DNA from: Dichetophora obliterata | Lineage: Eukaryota; Arthropoda; Insecta; Diptera; Sciomyzidae | Assembly (NCBI GenBank): GCA_963920525.1 | Contig: OY986439.1 | Coordinates: forward strand, 36,621,819-36,685,818 | Direction of reading: 5' to 3' | DNA: 64,000 nucleotides | Part shown: piece after piece, positions 25,450 to 37,870 of the stretch | Layout: the number at the start of each line of letters is the position of its first letter | Numbering within the stretch: position 1 is the stretch's first letter | Translations under genes and position numbers: made by a program | Notes under the pieces: generated by a model | Databases searched by the model: none | The model's input: only the letters and a program-made list of their open reading frames with translations | Told to the model about the DNA's origin: nothing

Positions 25450-25521
25450 GGTCCGACCTGGGACTCGAACCCTCGCTCCCGAAAACTTACTTTCATTTGT
25501 AAGTGGATAAAATATCGGACC
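25450..25521 (-). other. tRNA-like sequence with intact acceptor stem
   Basis: Read on the minus strand, GGTCCGA and TCGGACC at the two ends pair perfectly. Inside lie a hairpin ACTTAC...GTAAGT in the anticodon-arm position and GGGTTCGAGTCCC as T-arm/box B. The D-arm and box A are missing. The 3' end is followed by CCAAAAAAA. It is best read as a tRNA-derived retrosequence or SINE remnant. Confidence 0.5.
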
Positions 25522-26184
25522 GCCACATGAGAGGACGTTGGTTCAAATCTGGATATGTCAGTAGTTTTTTATTGATATTTATATAAAGTCGATATTTATA
25601 TTGTTTTTCTTTCTAACTTGCATTCTCAAAAATGGCTTCTAGCAGGCATCTTTAAAGTCGCGAGATAGGAAGGCCTAGAAAATTTTCTCGTTTCATATAA
25701 AGAAGTTAATGGGCTTGGATATGAGTACGGAAGGGCTAAAAAATCCATATGATGGCATGCTAGAAGCGCTTCAAAGACTTGCTTTTGCCCACTTTGTTAT
25801 AATTTATAGAATATACATACATGTTTTTAAATCGATATTAAGAAAAAAAGAGAAGTTATAACGGTTTTCTTTAGCCTATGTCTAAACTCCTTACAACGAA
25901 AAAAAAACCTTATATGCGATTTCCTTAAATTTCAATGAATCTTGTTGTATTTTGTTCGTAATCTGTCCTTTTCTGTCCTATTCCTTTCTTTTTAGACAAA
26001 CATGTGCGCGAAATTCTACCTCTTTTTTTAACTTTTTACTTAAACTTTCACCATACTTAAAAAAACCACACCCGGGGTCGTGCGTTAAATTCGGGGGGAT
26101 GCCGAATTAATGATTTATATTTTAAAACAGAGATCGTACGTTCAATTTAAAATAAAAAGCACAAAATAATATAAATCTTTGACT

Positions 26185-26940
26185 TTTTAAATTTTGAGCT
26201 ATAAATAATAATTATTTCTGCTTTTAATTTTTTTAAGCCAAAAATAATGAGCAAAATTTGCACGAATCTTTTTACGCACAAAATAACCAGTAATTTTTTA
26301 TTTTTATATTTTAAGGCAAAAATAAAAAGCAAAACGTGCCCGATATTTTTTTAAGCACAAAATAACTGATAAGTTTTGCTTTTTATTTTTTAAAGCAAAA
26401 ATAAAAAGCAAAACTTGCCTGATATTTTTTTGAGCACAAAATAACTAGTAGGTTTTGCTTTTTTTAAGGCAAAAATAAAAAGCAAATTTGCCTAATATAT
26501 TTTTGAGGTCAAAAGAACTTGTAAATGTTGATTTTTATTTTCAGCCAAAAATAAAAAGCAAAATTAGAAAAGACCCCAATTTAGCTATTCATACATTACG
26601 GTTTTGGTTCAACCGTAAAATGAAATCCTAATTTTGCTTTTAATTTTGGATTAAAAAATAAAAATCAATATTTACCAGTTATTTTGTGCTCAAAAAAGAA
26701 TATCATCGAGCAAACCTTAAAAAATAAAAATCAAAACTTACCAGGTATTTTGTGAGCAAAAAAATATCGGCCAAGTTTTGCTTTTTATTTTTGCCTAAAA
26801 AAATAAAAATCCAAAATTACTGGTATTTTGTGCTTAAAAATATCGATGAAATTTCGATTTTTATTTTTGCCTTAAAAAATTAAAAGCAGAAATAATTATT
26901 ATGTTTTGTTCAAAATTTTAACAATCAAAATTTTAAAAAT
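26185..26940. mobile_element. Foldback (FB)-like element with repeat-built arms
   Basis: The arms meet near 26590. The outermost blocks ATAATAATTATTTCTGCTTT (26205) and its reverse complement (ending 26902) match. Each arm has three to four units of about 90 bp with AAAAATAAAAAGCAAAACTT, GATATTTTTTTGAGCACAAA and ATAACTAGTA(A/G)GTTTTGC parts, so each unit can also pair with itself. This design (long arms made of tandem units) is that of Drosophila FB elements. No reading frame is present. Confidence 0.7.
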
Positions 26941-27542
26941 CAATGGGAAATTATGTTCTACAATGTGAGAGGATTCTAATGGTACCTTCAAAACGGTGGT
27001 ACGATAATTTTTTCACAATGCTTTTTTGGTTTAAAAATCTACAAATAATGATTATTTACAGTCTCTGCTTAAAAATGACATGACCAAATTGATTTTTTTT
27101 GTTTTAGACATATGGGAAAGGCCATATCCATAGATCCGTTTTGGATGCCAGAAAGATAGAAAATTGTTTTAAAAAATTTGTTTAAAGTATATTTTATGTA
27201 CAATAACCTATATAAATTCAAAAAAATAATACTTTGTATCTAAAAAAATGTCTGAAAAAAGCTTTAAACATAAAATATCTATTTAAAAAAAAAATTTTGA
27301 ATAGTTATTGGTTCTAGTTTCATATTTTTCAAAGTGAATAATGCACTATTCGTGGTAAGCAATTAATTTAGTAAAGGAATTCAACACTTTGTAAAGAGTT
27401 CAAAGTTTTTATGAATTAACAACAGGGGTACACTAAGTACACACTAATTGAGTACTTTTGGTTATTGCGAGCACCCTAAATTGCAATTGAGTACTTTGTA
27501 TAATTGTTTTGGCCAGTGCTGCATGGTTTTTTGATCTCCCCG

Positions 27543-27615
27543 GCCTTTGTAGTCTAGGGGAGAGTGCGCTAGACTCTCAACCCAAAGGTCCCTGGTTCGA
27601 ATCCGGGCTCGGGCA
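27543..27615 (+). other. tRNA-like sequence, probable SINE head
   Basis: Box A TAGTCTAGGGGAGAGTGC and box B GGTTCGAATCC lie at tRNA spacing. The T-arm CCTGG TTCGAAT CCGGG pairs with one wobble. The acceptor ends GCCTTTG and CTCGGGC pair only in part. Downstream about 325 bp lead to a T/A-rich tail at 27920-27940, which would suit a tRNA-derived SINE of about 400 bp. Confidence 0.5.
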
Positions 27616-28129
27616 TGGTTCTTTTCACTTTCTTTGTTCTTTCTTTGTCCTACATTAAAGAATTATGGAAAACTAAATCCACAACTAAATTGTGAAAAAT
27701 GTGAAGGAATGGAACAACTTAGGGCTTGAAATGCTTGCCGAGGTTAAGGCATAACACTAGCCTCGGTTAAAAAGCAATTCAAATTGTCTTTCGCGGCTGT
27801 TTCGCCTAATCAATAATTCACGTATAGTTCCAATCAATTCCTCTAAATAATCTATCCCTTTCCTTTCAGGTCAAAGACCAAACCTTGTTTGTATAAGGCG
27901 CATGCCTTGGTTCTTTGATCTTTTTTTAAAAAAAAAAAATGTGCGAAAAATTTATGCCATTAATTGGGCGTAAAAAATGTTTTCTCATATACGAGTAATT
28001 TTTAACGTGAACTTCGCAACATCTTATCCTTTACAAGTAATCCAGGGGAAAACGTTTTCCTGTCACAGACCGGCTTACATAAGAATTTTCATGCCAATCG
28101 AGAAAAAAATTTAATTTTTTGTGTATCTG

Positions 28130-29160
28130 AACTGGCATAAATGTAGTGCGACTACGCCCATTTTTTTCCCAGTTTCTTTACTTTTACTTGATGCACCAAT
28201 TTACCAAATTTTAGTCTAATACGACCAAAACCGTCTAAAATATAGCATTTTTATTGATTTGTAGGCGGTGAAAGGGGGTTTGGCAAAATTTTCCTAAACT
28301 TTCTTGTAGTCGAAACAAATCGACTGCCAAAATTTCAGCGCAATCAGCCCAGCAGTCAATTTTAATGATTCATGAAAAAGTGGGCGTTGCTATAGAGCAA
28401 CCACGCCCATTTTTACTACTATTCCCGAATGTAACCATACAAACTAAATTACCAAATTTAAGTCTTATACGAACAAAATCGGCTTAAATAAACTATTTGT
28501 ATTGATTTGTGGGCTGCAAAAGAGGGCGTGGACACCCATTTTTAATACAGTTTTAGACAGTAACCATACAAACTAAATTATCAAATTTTAGTCTAATATG
28601 ATCAAAACCGTCCGAAATATGGCATTTTTATTTATTTTTGGGCAGTAAAAGGGGTGCGGCTTTTTTTATTAAGCGAGATATTAACTTTTTTAACCGAGAT
28701 ATTAACAGATATTGTAAATTTGGTTGCCTAAGGTGTTAACGTTTCTGAGATCTTAAGAGACGCCGCAAGAACGATTTTATATATGTATATAGAAGGGCGG
28801 TAAAAGTAGGCGTGGCAAAATTTATATATCTAGTGACCACCACTTGGTCTGATAGCAAATATAAACTAAGTTTCATTATAAAAACATGCACAACTCAGGA
28901 ATTATAATTTATGAAATGTAGGCGTAGTTACATTCCGACCACGCCCATTTTTGTTGAACTGTCGATAGTAGCCATATTAACAAAATTACAAAATTTTAGT
29001 CCAATACAACCGAATCCGTCTGAAATATAGCGTTTTTATTAACTTGTGGGCGGAAATAGGGGTGTGGCAATGTTTTTTGTGTATTATTCGAAATATTAGC
29101 CTTGACAACAAATATTGTAAATTTGATGCCCTTAGGTCAACTATTGCCTATTTTTGCAAA
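28130..29160 (+). repeat. Tandem repeat with CACGCCCA and GGGCGTGG motifs
   Basis: Four or more diverged units of roughly 150-200 bp carry CCACGCCCATTTTT, AACCATACAAACTAAATTA, AAATTTTAGTCTAATACGA and a TTTTTATTGATTTGTGGGCG block (near 28200, 28430, 28560 and 28960). It resembles the 4600-4950 repeat only in its GGGCGTG motif. Confidence 0.65.
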
Positions 29161-29220
29161 AGATGGTAACACATGGAAAAAGTACTCAATTTGGTAAGAA
29201 AACAATCTACCCAATCAAGT

Positions 29221-29340
29221 CAGGGGGTCAGCTAGAGTAGATTGGTAGATGGGTACTTGGGTAGAATGGCACTTTACAAAAACAAAATGTACGGCATTTG
29301 CCAATCTACCCAACTACCCAAGTCAGTGTGAATACCCCTG
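29221..29340. mobile_element. Possible small CAGGGG...CCCCTG element
   Basis: CAGGGGGTCAGC begins at 29221 and TACCCCTG ends at 29340. GTAGATTGG and ACTTGGGTAG blocks occur inverted inside. CAGGG ends suit hAT, but no 8-bp duplication is visible. Confidence 0.3.
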
Positions 29341-31303
29341 ATGTTTTTATTTCGTTACTGCAAACATTTACCAAAATGGAAATAAATTTCACATTTTCAC
29401 ATTGGAAAAAAATTACCAGTTTGGTATAATTTTTACAAAACGGCAATGCTGAAAGACATAACTTCTCTTTACGCTTAATTTTTGTCTACTTTTTATTTGA
29501 AAATTCTATTATTTATCTCGCCACAAAATTAGAATGGTGCTATTAGACAGATCTTCACATATTAATGGTACCTGCATGTGTGTATACACTTCCGCCAAGC
29601 TCTTTCCACACTCATTACCGAAAGAGCGGAAATTCTTAACTTACTAATTTCCATCCCTTTAATTTTTATCTGACACGAAACAAACAAAAAAAAAATCCAA
29701 AATTGATCATGTTGAACATGCATAACAATCAATAAACTTCAAATATTTTCTGTAATTCATGCATTTTAATGTGTTTTCTTATCAGAACATGAAAATTTAA
29801 TGAATTTTTACTCAGTATTTCGTATGCTACGCGAGGAATTGAACCCCTCTTCATCATGAACATGATTTATTATAATCTGTTACGTCATTAAATGACATGA
29901 GTAGGAGTGCCCCAGATAAGTTTTATTATTTTTTTTTAATGGCTTCCAGCTCTAATGCCGGCTTATTTCAAGTTAAAATTTTGTAGAATCACTTGACTCC
30001 AAATTGAAGTTTTAATAACTAAGTAGTGTAATTTTTTGTACAGGCATCACGGTTTTCTTGCACTCTTATCGCGTGATATCAGCGTGATTAATAAATTCAA
30101 AATATTTTTTGTGTGTATGTTTATAATTATGAATATTTTATATCATTAAATGAAGTGATGAAAAAACTTTCAAGAATATGCTGAGTCTTTTCTTATTTTA
30201 ATTTTGTTTTTTAAAGGGGAGAACAACAAAGATAAGCTTAAAATTTGAGGTTTGCCTTACCGTTTTTTTTCTACCTGCATTTGGTGCATTTCGAAATGCA
30301 TCTACGATAACTTTTTCTTTTGATTAATTGCTTTACTGCTTATTTCCTCCTATCTTATGCTGCATTCTAACAAACTTGGTGTTGTGTTTTTTTTCTTCTT
30401 TTTCTTAAGGTGCATTTTATGGTGCATTTAATAGTGCATCGCTGTTTCTTTGAATTTCAGGCTTTACATTTTTGACATAAAATAGCTCTTCTAACTATTA
30501 TGTAATATTGTGTGAGAGTCTAAGACTAGAAGTTGTTTTCGTAGACCATTAAGTTCAAGCGAGGTCAAGTTTATATCTTATTAAGTTGTAGCGTCTTTTG
30601 AGTTATTATTGCTTTTACTACAAACTACTCATCAAGTCGTCCCCTTTCCATTTTGTGCTATCAAATTGATCATTATTTAAATAACTTGCCTTTTTTTAAG
30701 TGTTTCGAAATGTTGGTTTAGGTCTTCTTTTTTTTGTAGCTCTAAGTAAGTTTTTTATTTGCTGCTCGTTACTTTTTGATGATGTTCAAAAAAGGAAAGA
30801 ATTCCCTTTATTTGCATTAATTTTATGTATCAGATAAGTTTTATATTCACTTAATCTTGTTATTTATTTTGTCATGGTGACTAATGAAGTCTTTTTTTTT
30901 AACCCACCTGAGGCTCACTTTAAGACTTCTGTACAGTTGCCCTAAGAAGCTGTTATCAACGGTTTTTTTTTAACAAAAAGCGCAATCAATTTAAAATATA
31001 TTCTATAGTTGAGTAATCGATTCGAATTTATATATTCATGTATTGGAACTATTTTTTAAGATTGTGATAAGTGTTGTTTTACCATTTTCTTAATTTACAA
31101 AAGGAAATAGTTCAATTGTTGACAACTGACAAAAAATTTAACGGTTTATCTAATCTATTTTAAGGCCATAAACAAAATTGTAGAACAAAACATTGATGCA
31201 TAAGATATTGATTGAAATACATATTGCTATTATTAGGCACTCAGTTAGCTTGATTGGGTCAGTTGATTGTGATAGATGTTTTTTACCGTTTTCTTAATTC
31301 ACG

Positions 31304-32055
31304 AAACGGAAATTGTGTTACTGGCTTAATTGGGTTTGTTGGCTCAATTGAGTATGTTGGCTCAATTGAGTATGTTGGTTCTATTGGGTCTGTTAGCTCT
31401 TATTCGGTCTGTTGACTCAATTTAGTTTTTTTAATCAATTGGGACTTTTGCCTCAATTAGGTCTGTTAGCTTAAGCCAATAAGTACGATGATGCCATGTG
31501 GCAGACTAAATCGGGTGTCACAAAACTAACAGTATCACTTAAAAATTAGTCAAAATTAAATTAGCTGCCAGTTAGTTCATGTGTGAAAAAATTAAAAAGT
31601 TAAATTAAATAAAAGAGTAAATTGGGTCTGTTTGCTTAATTGGGACTGTTGGCTCTATTAGGTCTGTTGGCTCAATTGGGTCTGTTGGCTCAATTGGGTC
31701 TGTTGGCTCAATTGGGTCTGTTGGCTCAATTGGGTCTGTTGGCTCAATTGGGTCTGTTGTCTAAATTGGGTCTTTTGGCTCAATTGAGTCTGTTGGCTCA
31801 ATTGAGTCTGTTGGCTCAATTGGGTCTGTTGGCTCCATTAGGTCGGTTGGCTTAATTGGGTCTGTTGGCTCAATTGGGTCTGCTGGCTTAATTGGGTCTG
31901 TTGGCTCAAATGGCTATGTTGGCTCAACTGGGTCTGTTATTTAAATTGGATATGCTGGCTAAACTGGATATGTTGACTCAATTATGGAAGCTCTATTGGT
32001 TCTGTTAGCTCTATTGGTTCTGTTAGCTCTATTGGTTCTGTTAGCTCAATTAGGA
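31304..32055 (+). repeat. 18-bp minisatellite TTGGCTCAATTGGGTCTG, array 1
   Basis: The core at 31622-32055 has about 24 units, the best of them identical. A diverged flank runs from 31304, with a non-repeat insertion at about 31470-31620. Because 18 is divisible by 3 it stays open in several frames (LLAQLG repeats), but there is no sign of a gene. Confidence 0.9.
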
Positions 32056-32719
32056 AATTTTCATTTTTTAAACTCTTATATGCTATTTTAAAGTTTTAAT
32101 GTTTCATAAACATTTTCATAGCTTTTTTTTTATTTACGTGTGCAAAAGCAACGTTTTTATTACTTCGTCTTTACACTTTCAAACTAAGAAGATGCAGTAA
32201 AAGCTCACTTTTTTGGATTTTGATCTGAGGATGCGTTAGAAGCCACTTACAAAACTATTAGGTAAGCTCATTTAAACCATAGATACCCTTGAAAAAATTT
32301 GGGGGAAAACACGAATGCGAACTTAATTGCATATATGCTTATTTCGTCAGATCTCCATTTATCTTTAAAAAGAAAAATTAAATATAATAAATATTTTGAC
32401 GGGGACCCAGATGTACAATTTTTCATAGAAAAAGAAAAATACGAAAAAGAAAACAACGAAAAAGAAAACTAATCAAAATTATAAACAAGTGCTTAAACTT
32501 ATTTATCAAACAGCGCTGGTATCGAGTAATTTATATGAGATAGCATTTTTAAACGTTAAAGTGCGCTCCCTAAAAAAAATACATCTGGAAAGTTAAAACT
32601 TTTTTTTAAAAAAAATACAGTTTTGAAAAGAAAAAATTTAGGCTTTACACAAAAACTACTTCAGGCGAAATTTGTAGAGTTTTTATACTTCCATAATATT
32701 TAGAAATGCTCAAAATTCA

Positions 32720-33192
32720 AACATTTTATTCATCAGAATAACAAATAAATAATGAATAAAAAATGAATAATGAATAAAAAATGAATAGTAAATAAAAAAT
32801 AATAATAAATAAAAAATGAGTAATGAATAAAAAATGAATAAAGAATAAAAAAATTATAATGAATAACAAATGTATAACGAATAAAAAATTAATAATGAAT
32901 AACAAAAGTATAATGAATAAAAGATGAATAACGAACAAAAAATGAATAATGAATAAAAAATGAATAATTGAAACATTTTAAAATCTTTTAGAATTTCATT
33001 ATTTGTGAATAGCATTCAAATGAAAAAAATGATATATTATTCTGAATAACGAAATTGAATAATTTAAATGAACAATTAATAATTTTTTTAAAAATGAATG
33101 AATTATAAATTTTATTTATAAATCAATTTTGCACTCATTGTACTTCAGTTGTACTTAAAATTCTGAATATGAAAGCCGATTTTACAGCTCTG
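32720..33192. mobile_element. ATGAATAA-rich element, truncated relative of 59894-61248
   Basis: Runs of AAAAAATGAATAATGAATAA fill 32740-32970. The right end GCCGATTTTACAGCTCTG (to 33192) matches the right end of the hAT-type element at 59894-61248, as does TTGTACTTAAAATTCTGAAT before it. The matching left terminus is missing. Confidence 0.6.
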
Positions 33193-33301
33193 ATTGTTAA
33201 CTATTTATTGTAAACATGTTTATGTACATTTAAAATTCATCAATCAAATAAACATTATTCATTCATTTTTGTCCATATATGATATGGTCTCAGTCTACTG
33301 T

Positions 33302-33630
33302 GTGGTGGCTTAAATGGGCCTGTTTGCTCAATTGGATATGTTGGCTCAATTGGGTCTGTAGGCTCAATTGGGTTTGTAGGCTCAATTGGGTTTGTAGGCT
33401 CAATTGGGTCTGTTGACTCAATTGGGTCTGTTGACTCAATTGCACTTTTTGGCTCTATTGGGTCTGTTGCCTCTATTGGGTCTGTTGGCTCAATTGGGTT
33501 TGTTGGCTCAACTGGGTCTGTTGGCTCAATTGGGTCTATTAGTTCAATTGGGTCGGTTGGGTCAAATGGTTATGTTAGCTCAATGGAGTATGTTGGCGCA
33601 ATTGGGTCTGTTGGCTCAATTGGTTAAGAT
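33302..33630 (+). repeat. 18-bp minisatellite TTGGCTCAATTGGGTCTG, array 2
   Basis: About 18 units, more diverged than array 1 and in the same orientation, 1.25 kb downstream. The ATGAATAA-rich element lies between the two arrays, which may once have been one. Confidence 0.9.
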
Positions 33631-34564
33631 AAATCAATTGATTCGACTGAGTGAAAACTGTTTCATTAAATTTGTTTTTTTCTGTATATCTTTCAAAACA
33701 AAAATCCCAAAGTTCAATATATTTATATATTTTGTTTTAACTTTATAAGGATTAACCTCCACTTGGCCTCGTAAGGTACGTGCATATCCCACGCTCTTTC
33801 TCGTTTTGATTTGTTTGGAATTTTTTTCTAGTTTTCCGGATTTTTAATAAACGCTAATCTCTATTTTTTCAACTTGGACTATTCTACAGTTTAAAGTGGT
33901 ATCTAAAGATGATCTGAGAATTTTTTTGAGACAAAATAATCAATAATAAAAAATTTTAATCACTGGGGTTCGTATGTACCCCACGAGTCCAGGTATGTTA
34001 CTCAGGATGAGCATGCCACAAGTATTTCCCATAAATACCCTTAAAATTGTGCAACTCGATTTCAAAATTTTGTACTTATGGTTTACCCTGTCTCACGCTT
34101 CTATACAATATTTCACTGTCACTTTAATTTTTCCTAATTTGTTCAAACGTTTGTTTTTTTCTTCTTACCGGAAACAATAGTAAGCTGCTTTATAAAAGAA
34201 TGCAACATTTTCTAAAATTAAATGATGAATCTATTTGCTTGCTGCACATACAATGTGTTTGTTTTTGGTGGTTACAAAATATGTTGTGGCTGCTGTCATT
34301 TTTGTCTTCTAGTTTTATTCCTGCGCGACGCTCCCACAGATTGCTGGTATCGTATTTTAAAGTGCATCCGCTGTTAGTTTCTATCCAAATTAGTGAGATA
34401 AAAAAGGAACAACCAACGAACAGATGTTGTACTCTAGGTGATTATATGTTTATCTTGATACACTTGATTGAAATTTCTATTCTATGATTATTTGATTCAA
34501 AGATATTTTTATGGACAAATAAGTTAAATGAAATACTGCTGCAGTATTGATGCTGCAAAAGTTT

Positions 34565-35240
34565 GTTATTACGGACTATAACGCAATCATAATTGGTTAA
34601 AATAATTCTTAACTGACGACTTCTGCCACTCAGAGTTGCTCTCAAAACACTAACTAAAACCCTAGCGTGGAATATTTAATGATTCGTCCGTTATAACGTA
34701 AGTTTTTAATTACGGACTATGCCGTAATAATAATTTGAGTAGCATAACTCATTACTAATGTCTTCTGTGTCTATGTCTATCTCTCAAAACACTGATGTTG
34801 TTAGTTTTGTTGTGAAAATATGTGCAATTGTGACAAATTACTTCATTTTAGTAATGGTTTTCTAATTACGGACTATGCCGTAATTATAATTTGCAACAAT
34901 TGCTTGGTACCGAAGTCTTCTGTGACTATGTCTATCTCTTGAAACACTCTTCTCATAAAGTTCGCTGTCAAAATATAAATAAATATGAACAAATTACTAA
35001 ATAGTTTGTAATTACGGCCTATACCGCTGCTATAATATGCAAATATATGTCTGCTGTGCCTAAGCTGTGCCTAAGCTGTGCCTAAGCTGTGCCTATGCTG
35101 TGTCTATCGCTTAAAACACTTATTACTAAATTTTTTGCACATTAATGTGTAATTATGTATAATTATGAAATAGAAATCTATTTTAGTTGTAGTTTCTAAT
35201 TACGGACTATTACGTAATTGTAATTTAGATACATATTTAG
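34565..35240 (+). repeat. Repeats with core ATTACGGACTATGCCGTAAT, forward cluster 1
   Basis: About five units of roughly 155 bp (34569, 34710, 34865, 35013, 35200). Each has the core, then TATAATTT, then a TCTTCTGTGTCTATGTCTAT and CTCAAAACACT block. An 11-bp tandem (GCTGTGCCTAA, about four copies) sits at 35053-35105 inside one unit. The spacers are far more diverged than the cores. Confidence 0.8.
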
Positions 35241-36754
35241 TAAATTTGCGTCGAATTTGCTATAACAAACAAGTAAAATTAAAAATCGCTCGTAAAATAA
35301 CATACAATTTTTAAATAGCAATATAGTCAGTTATAGATTCGTCATTTAAATTGTTGAATTATATATTGTTGATTTCACATACAATAAATTAATCATAATT
35401 TGATTGCGTCAATTGAGTAGTAAATAGTTTTTATCTTGTATAAACAGCATCAGCAGCACCAGCCAATAGAAATTCAAGCAACCTGTTGCATTTATTTGCA
35501 TATTACAAAAAATTTCAAAACATTCAAACGTAAAAAGTGCATTTATGTGGTTTACATGAACCATTGTTGGTACAGTTGTTGTTGTTAAGTATTGTTTAGT
35601 TGTTAAGTTGGTCAGCTTGGACTGGTTAAACGTATTTTGTATGTCTGTTGTTGATCCATTTTTTGTTGTTGCTGCTAGTGTTTTGTAGTAAACTCATTAA
35701 ATACACATATGCTTATTACTGTTGGCGCTGTAAAAATGAAATAAACAATAGTGTCACCTTCGAAAATAACCAGTTAAAACCAAAAATACCAAGTTTATAC
35801 CAATATATATTTTATGCCAAATATATTTTATACATATATAACTATGTATAATAATAATAACTTAAACTATATAGTTTAATAATTATCACCTCTTCTTAGT
35901 AACAAAATATTTCAATCAGTTTGTTAAGAATCGACCTGCTCCATTTATGCTTAAGGCCAGTTATTAAAAAACGTGGGAACTATTTTCCAGCAAATTCAAT
36001 TAAAGTGCTCATTAAGCCAAGTTTTCTGCATGATGCATGTGTTAACAAACACACCTAGATTTGCACAAACACACCTATGCATATGTCTACTGACACATAA
36101 ATAGACTGCAGACAAAATAAGACTACAACAAAGCCATGAAAAATTATTTGCAAACACACAATAAAAACATCACTACAAAAACTGTTTAAGCTAAAAAGTA
36201 TTTAAACCGATTTTGTTGCAGTGCCAGAATTTTTAGACCAATTGTTTGATTGTATGTAGGAAGTAAGTTTACTCATAAATAAAACAAAATATTTATTTAT
36301 GTCGCATTGCTGGACTCTGACGATCGCCTAGAACTAATTGGAACACATGTGGTCATGGAAAATTGGCCATATTTGCATAATAAAAGGTATAATAATATGC
36401 AAAAAATTGCATTTACTCAGCAGACCTAAATAATTGTTGGGGAACAGAACAGATATTAACATAATTCAACAAAACTTAATTGCAAGAATGTAGGGAAAAT
36501 AATTTAAACAAAAATTACTTTTTTTTTGTCTACAGTTAGGCTTTTATTAACTTTAATTGGAAATATAAATTTTTTGTAAATTTTTTCTTGACAATTCTTG
36601 CTCAATTCTTTTACATAAACCTTTAAAAAAAGCTGAAGGAAAGAAAGAATTATTTATTAAAATTTACAAATTAAGCTCTCTTAAACCTTATAAAATGCTT
36701 TATTAAGTTTTTGAGATGAAATTTAGACGAGATTTACAATAAGAAGAGCTGTTT
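35241..36754. other. baz: Intron stretch without recognised feature
   Basis: AT-rich, apparently single-copy sequence within the window. No gene, RNA or repeat was seen. Confidence 0.35.
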
Positions 36755-37870
36755 TTAATTACGGACTATAACGCAATTATAAAAAAGCAACAACACTTAA
36801 TTTTTTGGCAAAAAACATCTGTGTTGCCTATTTGTTTTGCTTAAATGTGATAGTTTATAATTACGTACTATCACGTAATTATAATCTAACAACTAAACTT
36901 CATGCCAACGTTTCTGATATGTAATTGTTTGACATAAATATATAATTAATTACATAAAATAATGAAGAGCAAACAGTAGAAGAAACAAAATACATCATCA
37001 GCTTCGCAAAAATATTTTTGTTTTTAATTACAGACTATAACGGAATTAGAATTTTTATAATTGCGAGTTATAATGCATAAATGTGATAGTTTTTATAACG
37101 AACGATTGGCAATAACAATATTACAACAAAACTCATAGCTAACTATATCTCGGATGTCTATTAGTTTCGCATAAAAATTGTAGTTTTCTAATTAAGCACA
37201 TACTACCAATCACGCAATTACAATTTTGCATCTTTACTCGTAAGTAACGTCCTTAATTTCTATGAGTTTCTAAAAAACAGAATTTTTTTTAAGTACGGAT
37301 TATAATGTTATTGTAATTTAAACTACTGTTTAACTCGTTCCTGACGCTCTTCTTACCTTAAAATTAGATATAAATGTGTCTGTTTTTAAATACGGACTAT
37401 CACGTAATTATAATCGTACCACTAAGCTCACTGTCGACATCTCTGATACCTCATTGCTTACAGTAATATAATTAATTATTTTAAATAATGCAGAATTATG
37501 TGCATTTTGCTTCATCAGCTTTGTAAAAATATTTTTGTTTTTATTTACGAACAAAAATATATTTTTTAAAATTGCGAGTTATAACTGGGTTATACGATCA
37601 CCCAGTAATAATGTTACAATAAAATTATAACATTTCGGATATCTTTTAGTTTAACAAAAACATTTTTGTGTTTTTATTACGTTTACACTATCACGCAATT
37701 ACAAGTTTTCATCATCCTAACAGTTTTAAAAAAATATAATTGTTTAGAATTACGGATTATAACGTAATTGTAATTTTTACTGCTACTTAAGCCATTCCTG
37801 ACAATGTTTTTACCCTAAAATTGTATATAAATGCAACTGTTTTTAATTACGGAGTATAAAGCAATTATAT
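36755..37870 (+). repeat. Core ATTACGGACTATAACGCAAT repeats, forward cluster 2
   Basis: About eight diverged copies in the same orientation as cluster 1 (36759, 36860, 37026, 37291, 37391, 37676, 37750, 37846), usually preceded by TTTTTA. The spacing is irregular, about 75-270 bp. Confidence 0.75.

Noticed and set aside
25450..25521. Functional tRNA gene
   Set aside because: The acceptor stem is perfect, but the D-arm and box A are missing and an A-run follows, so it is annotated as a tRNA-like remnant.
31640..31855. Repeated LLAQLG protein, also at 33404-33748
   Set aside because: It is the translation of an 18-bp minisatellite, open because 18 is divisible by 3.
31304..33630. CRISPR-like array
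   Set aside because: The units are directly tandem with no unique spacers, and the DNA is eukaryotic.
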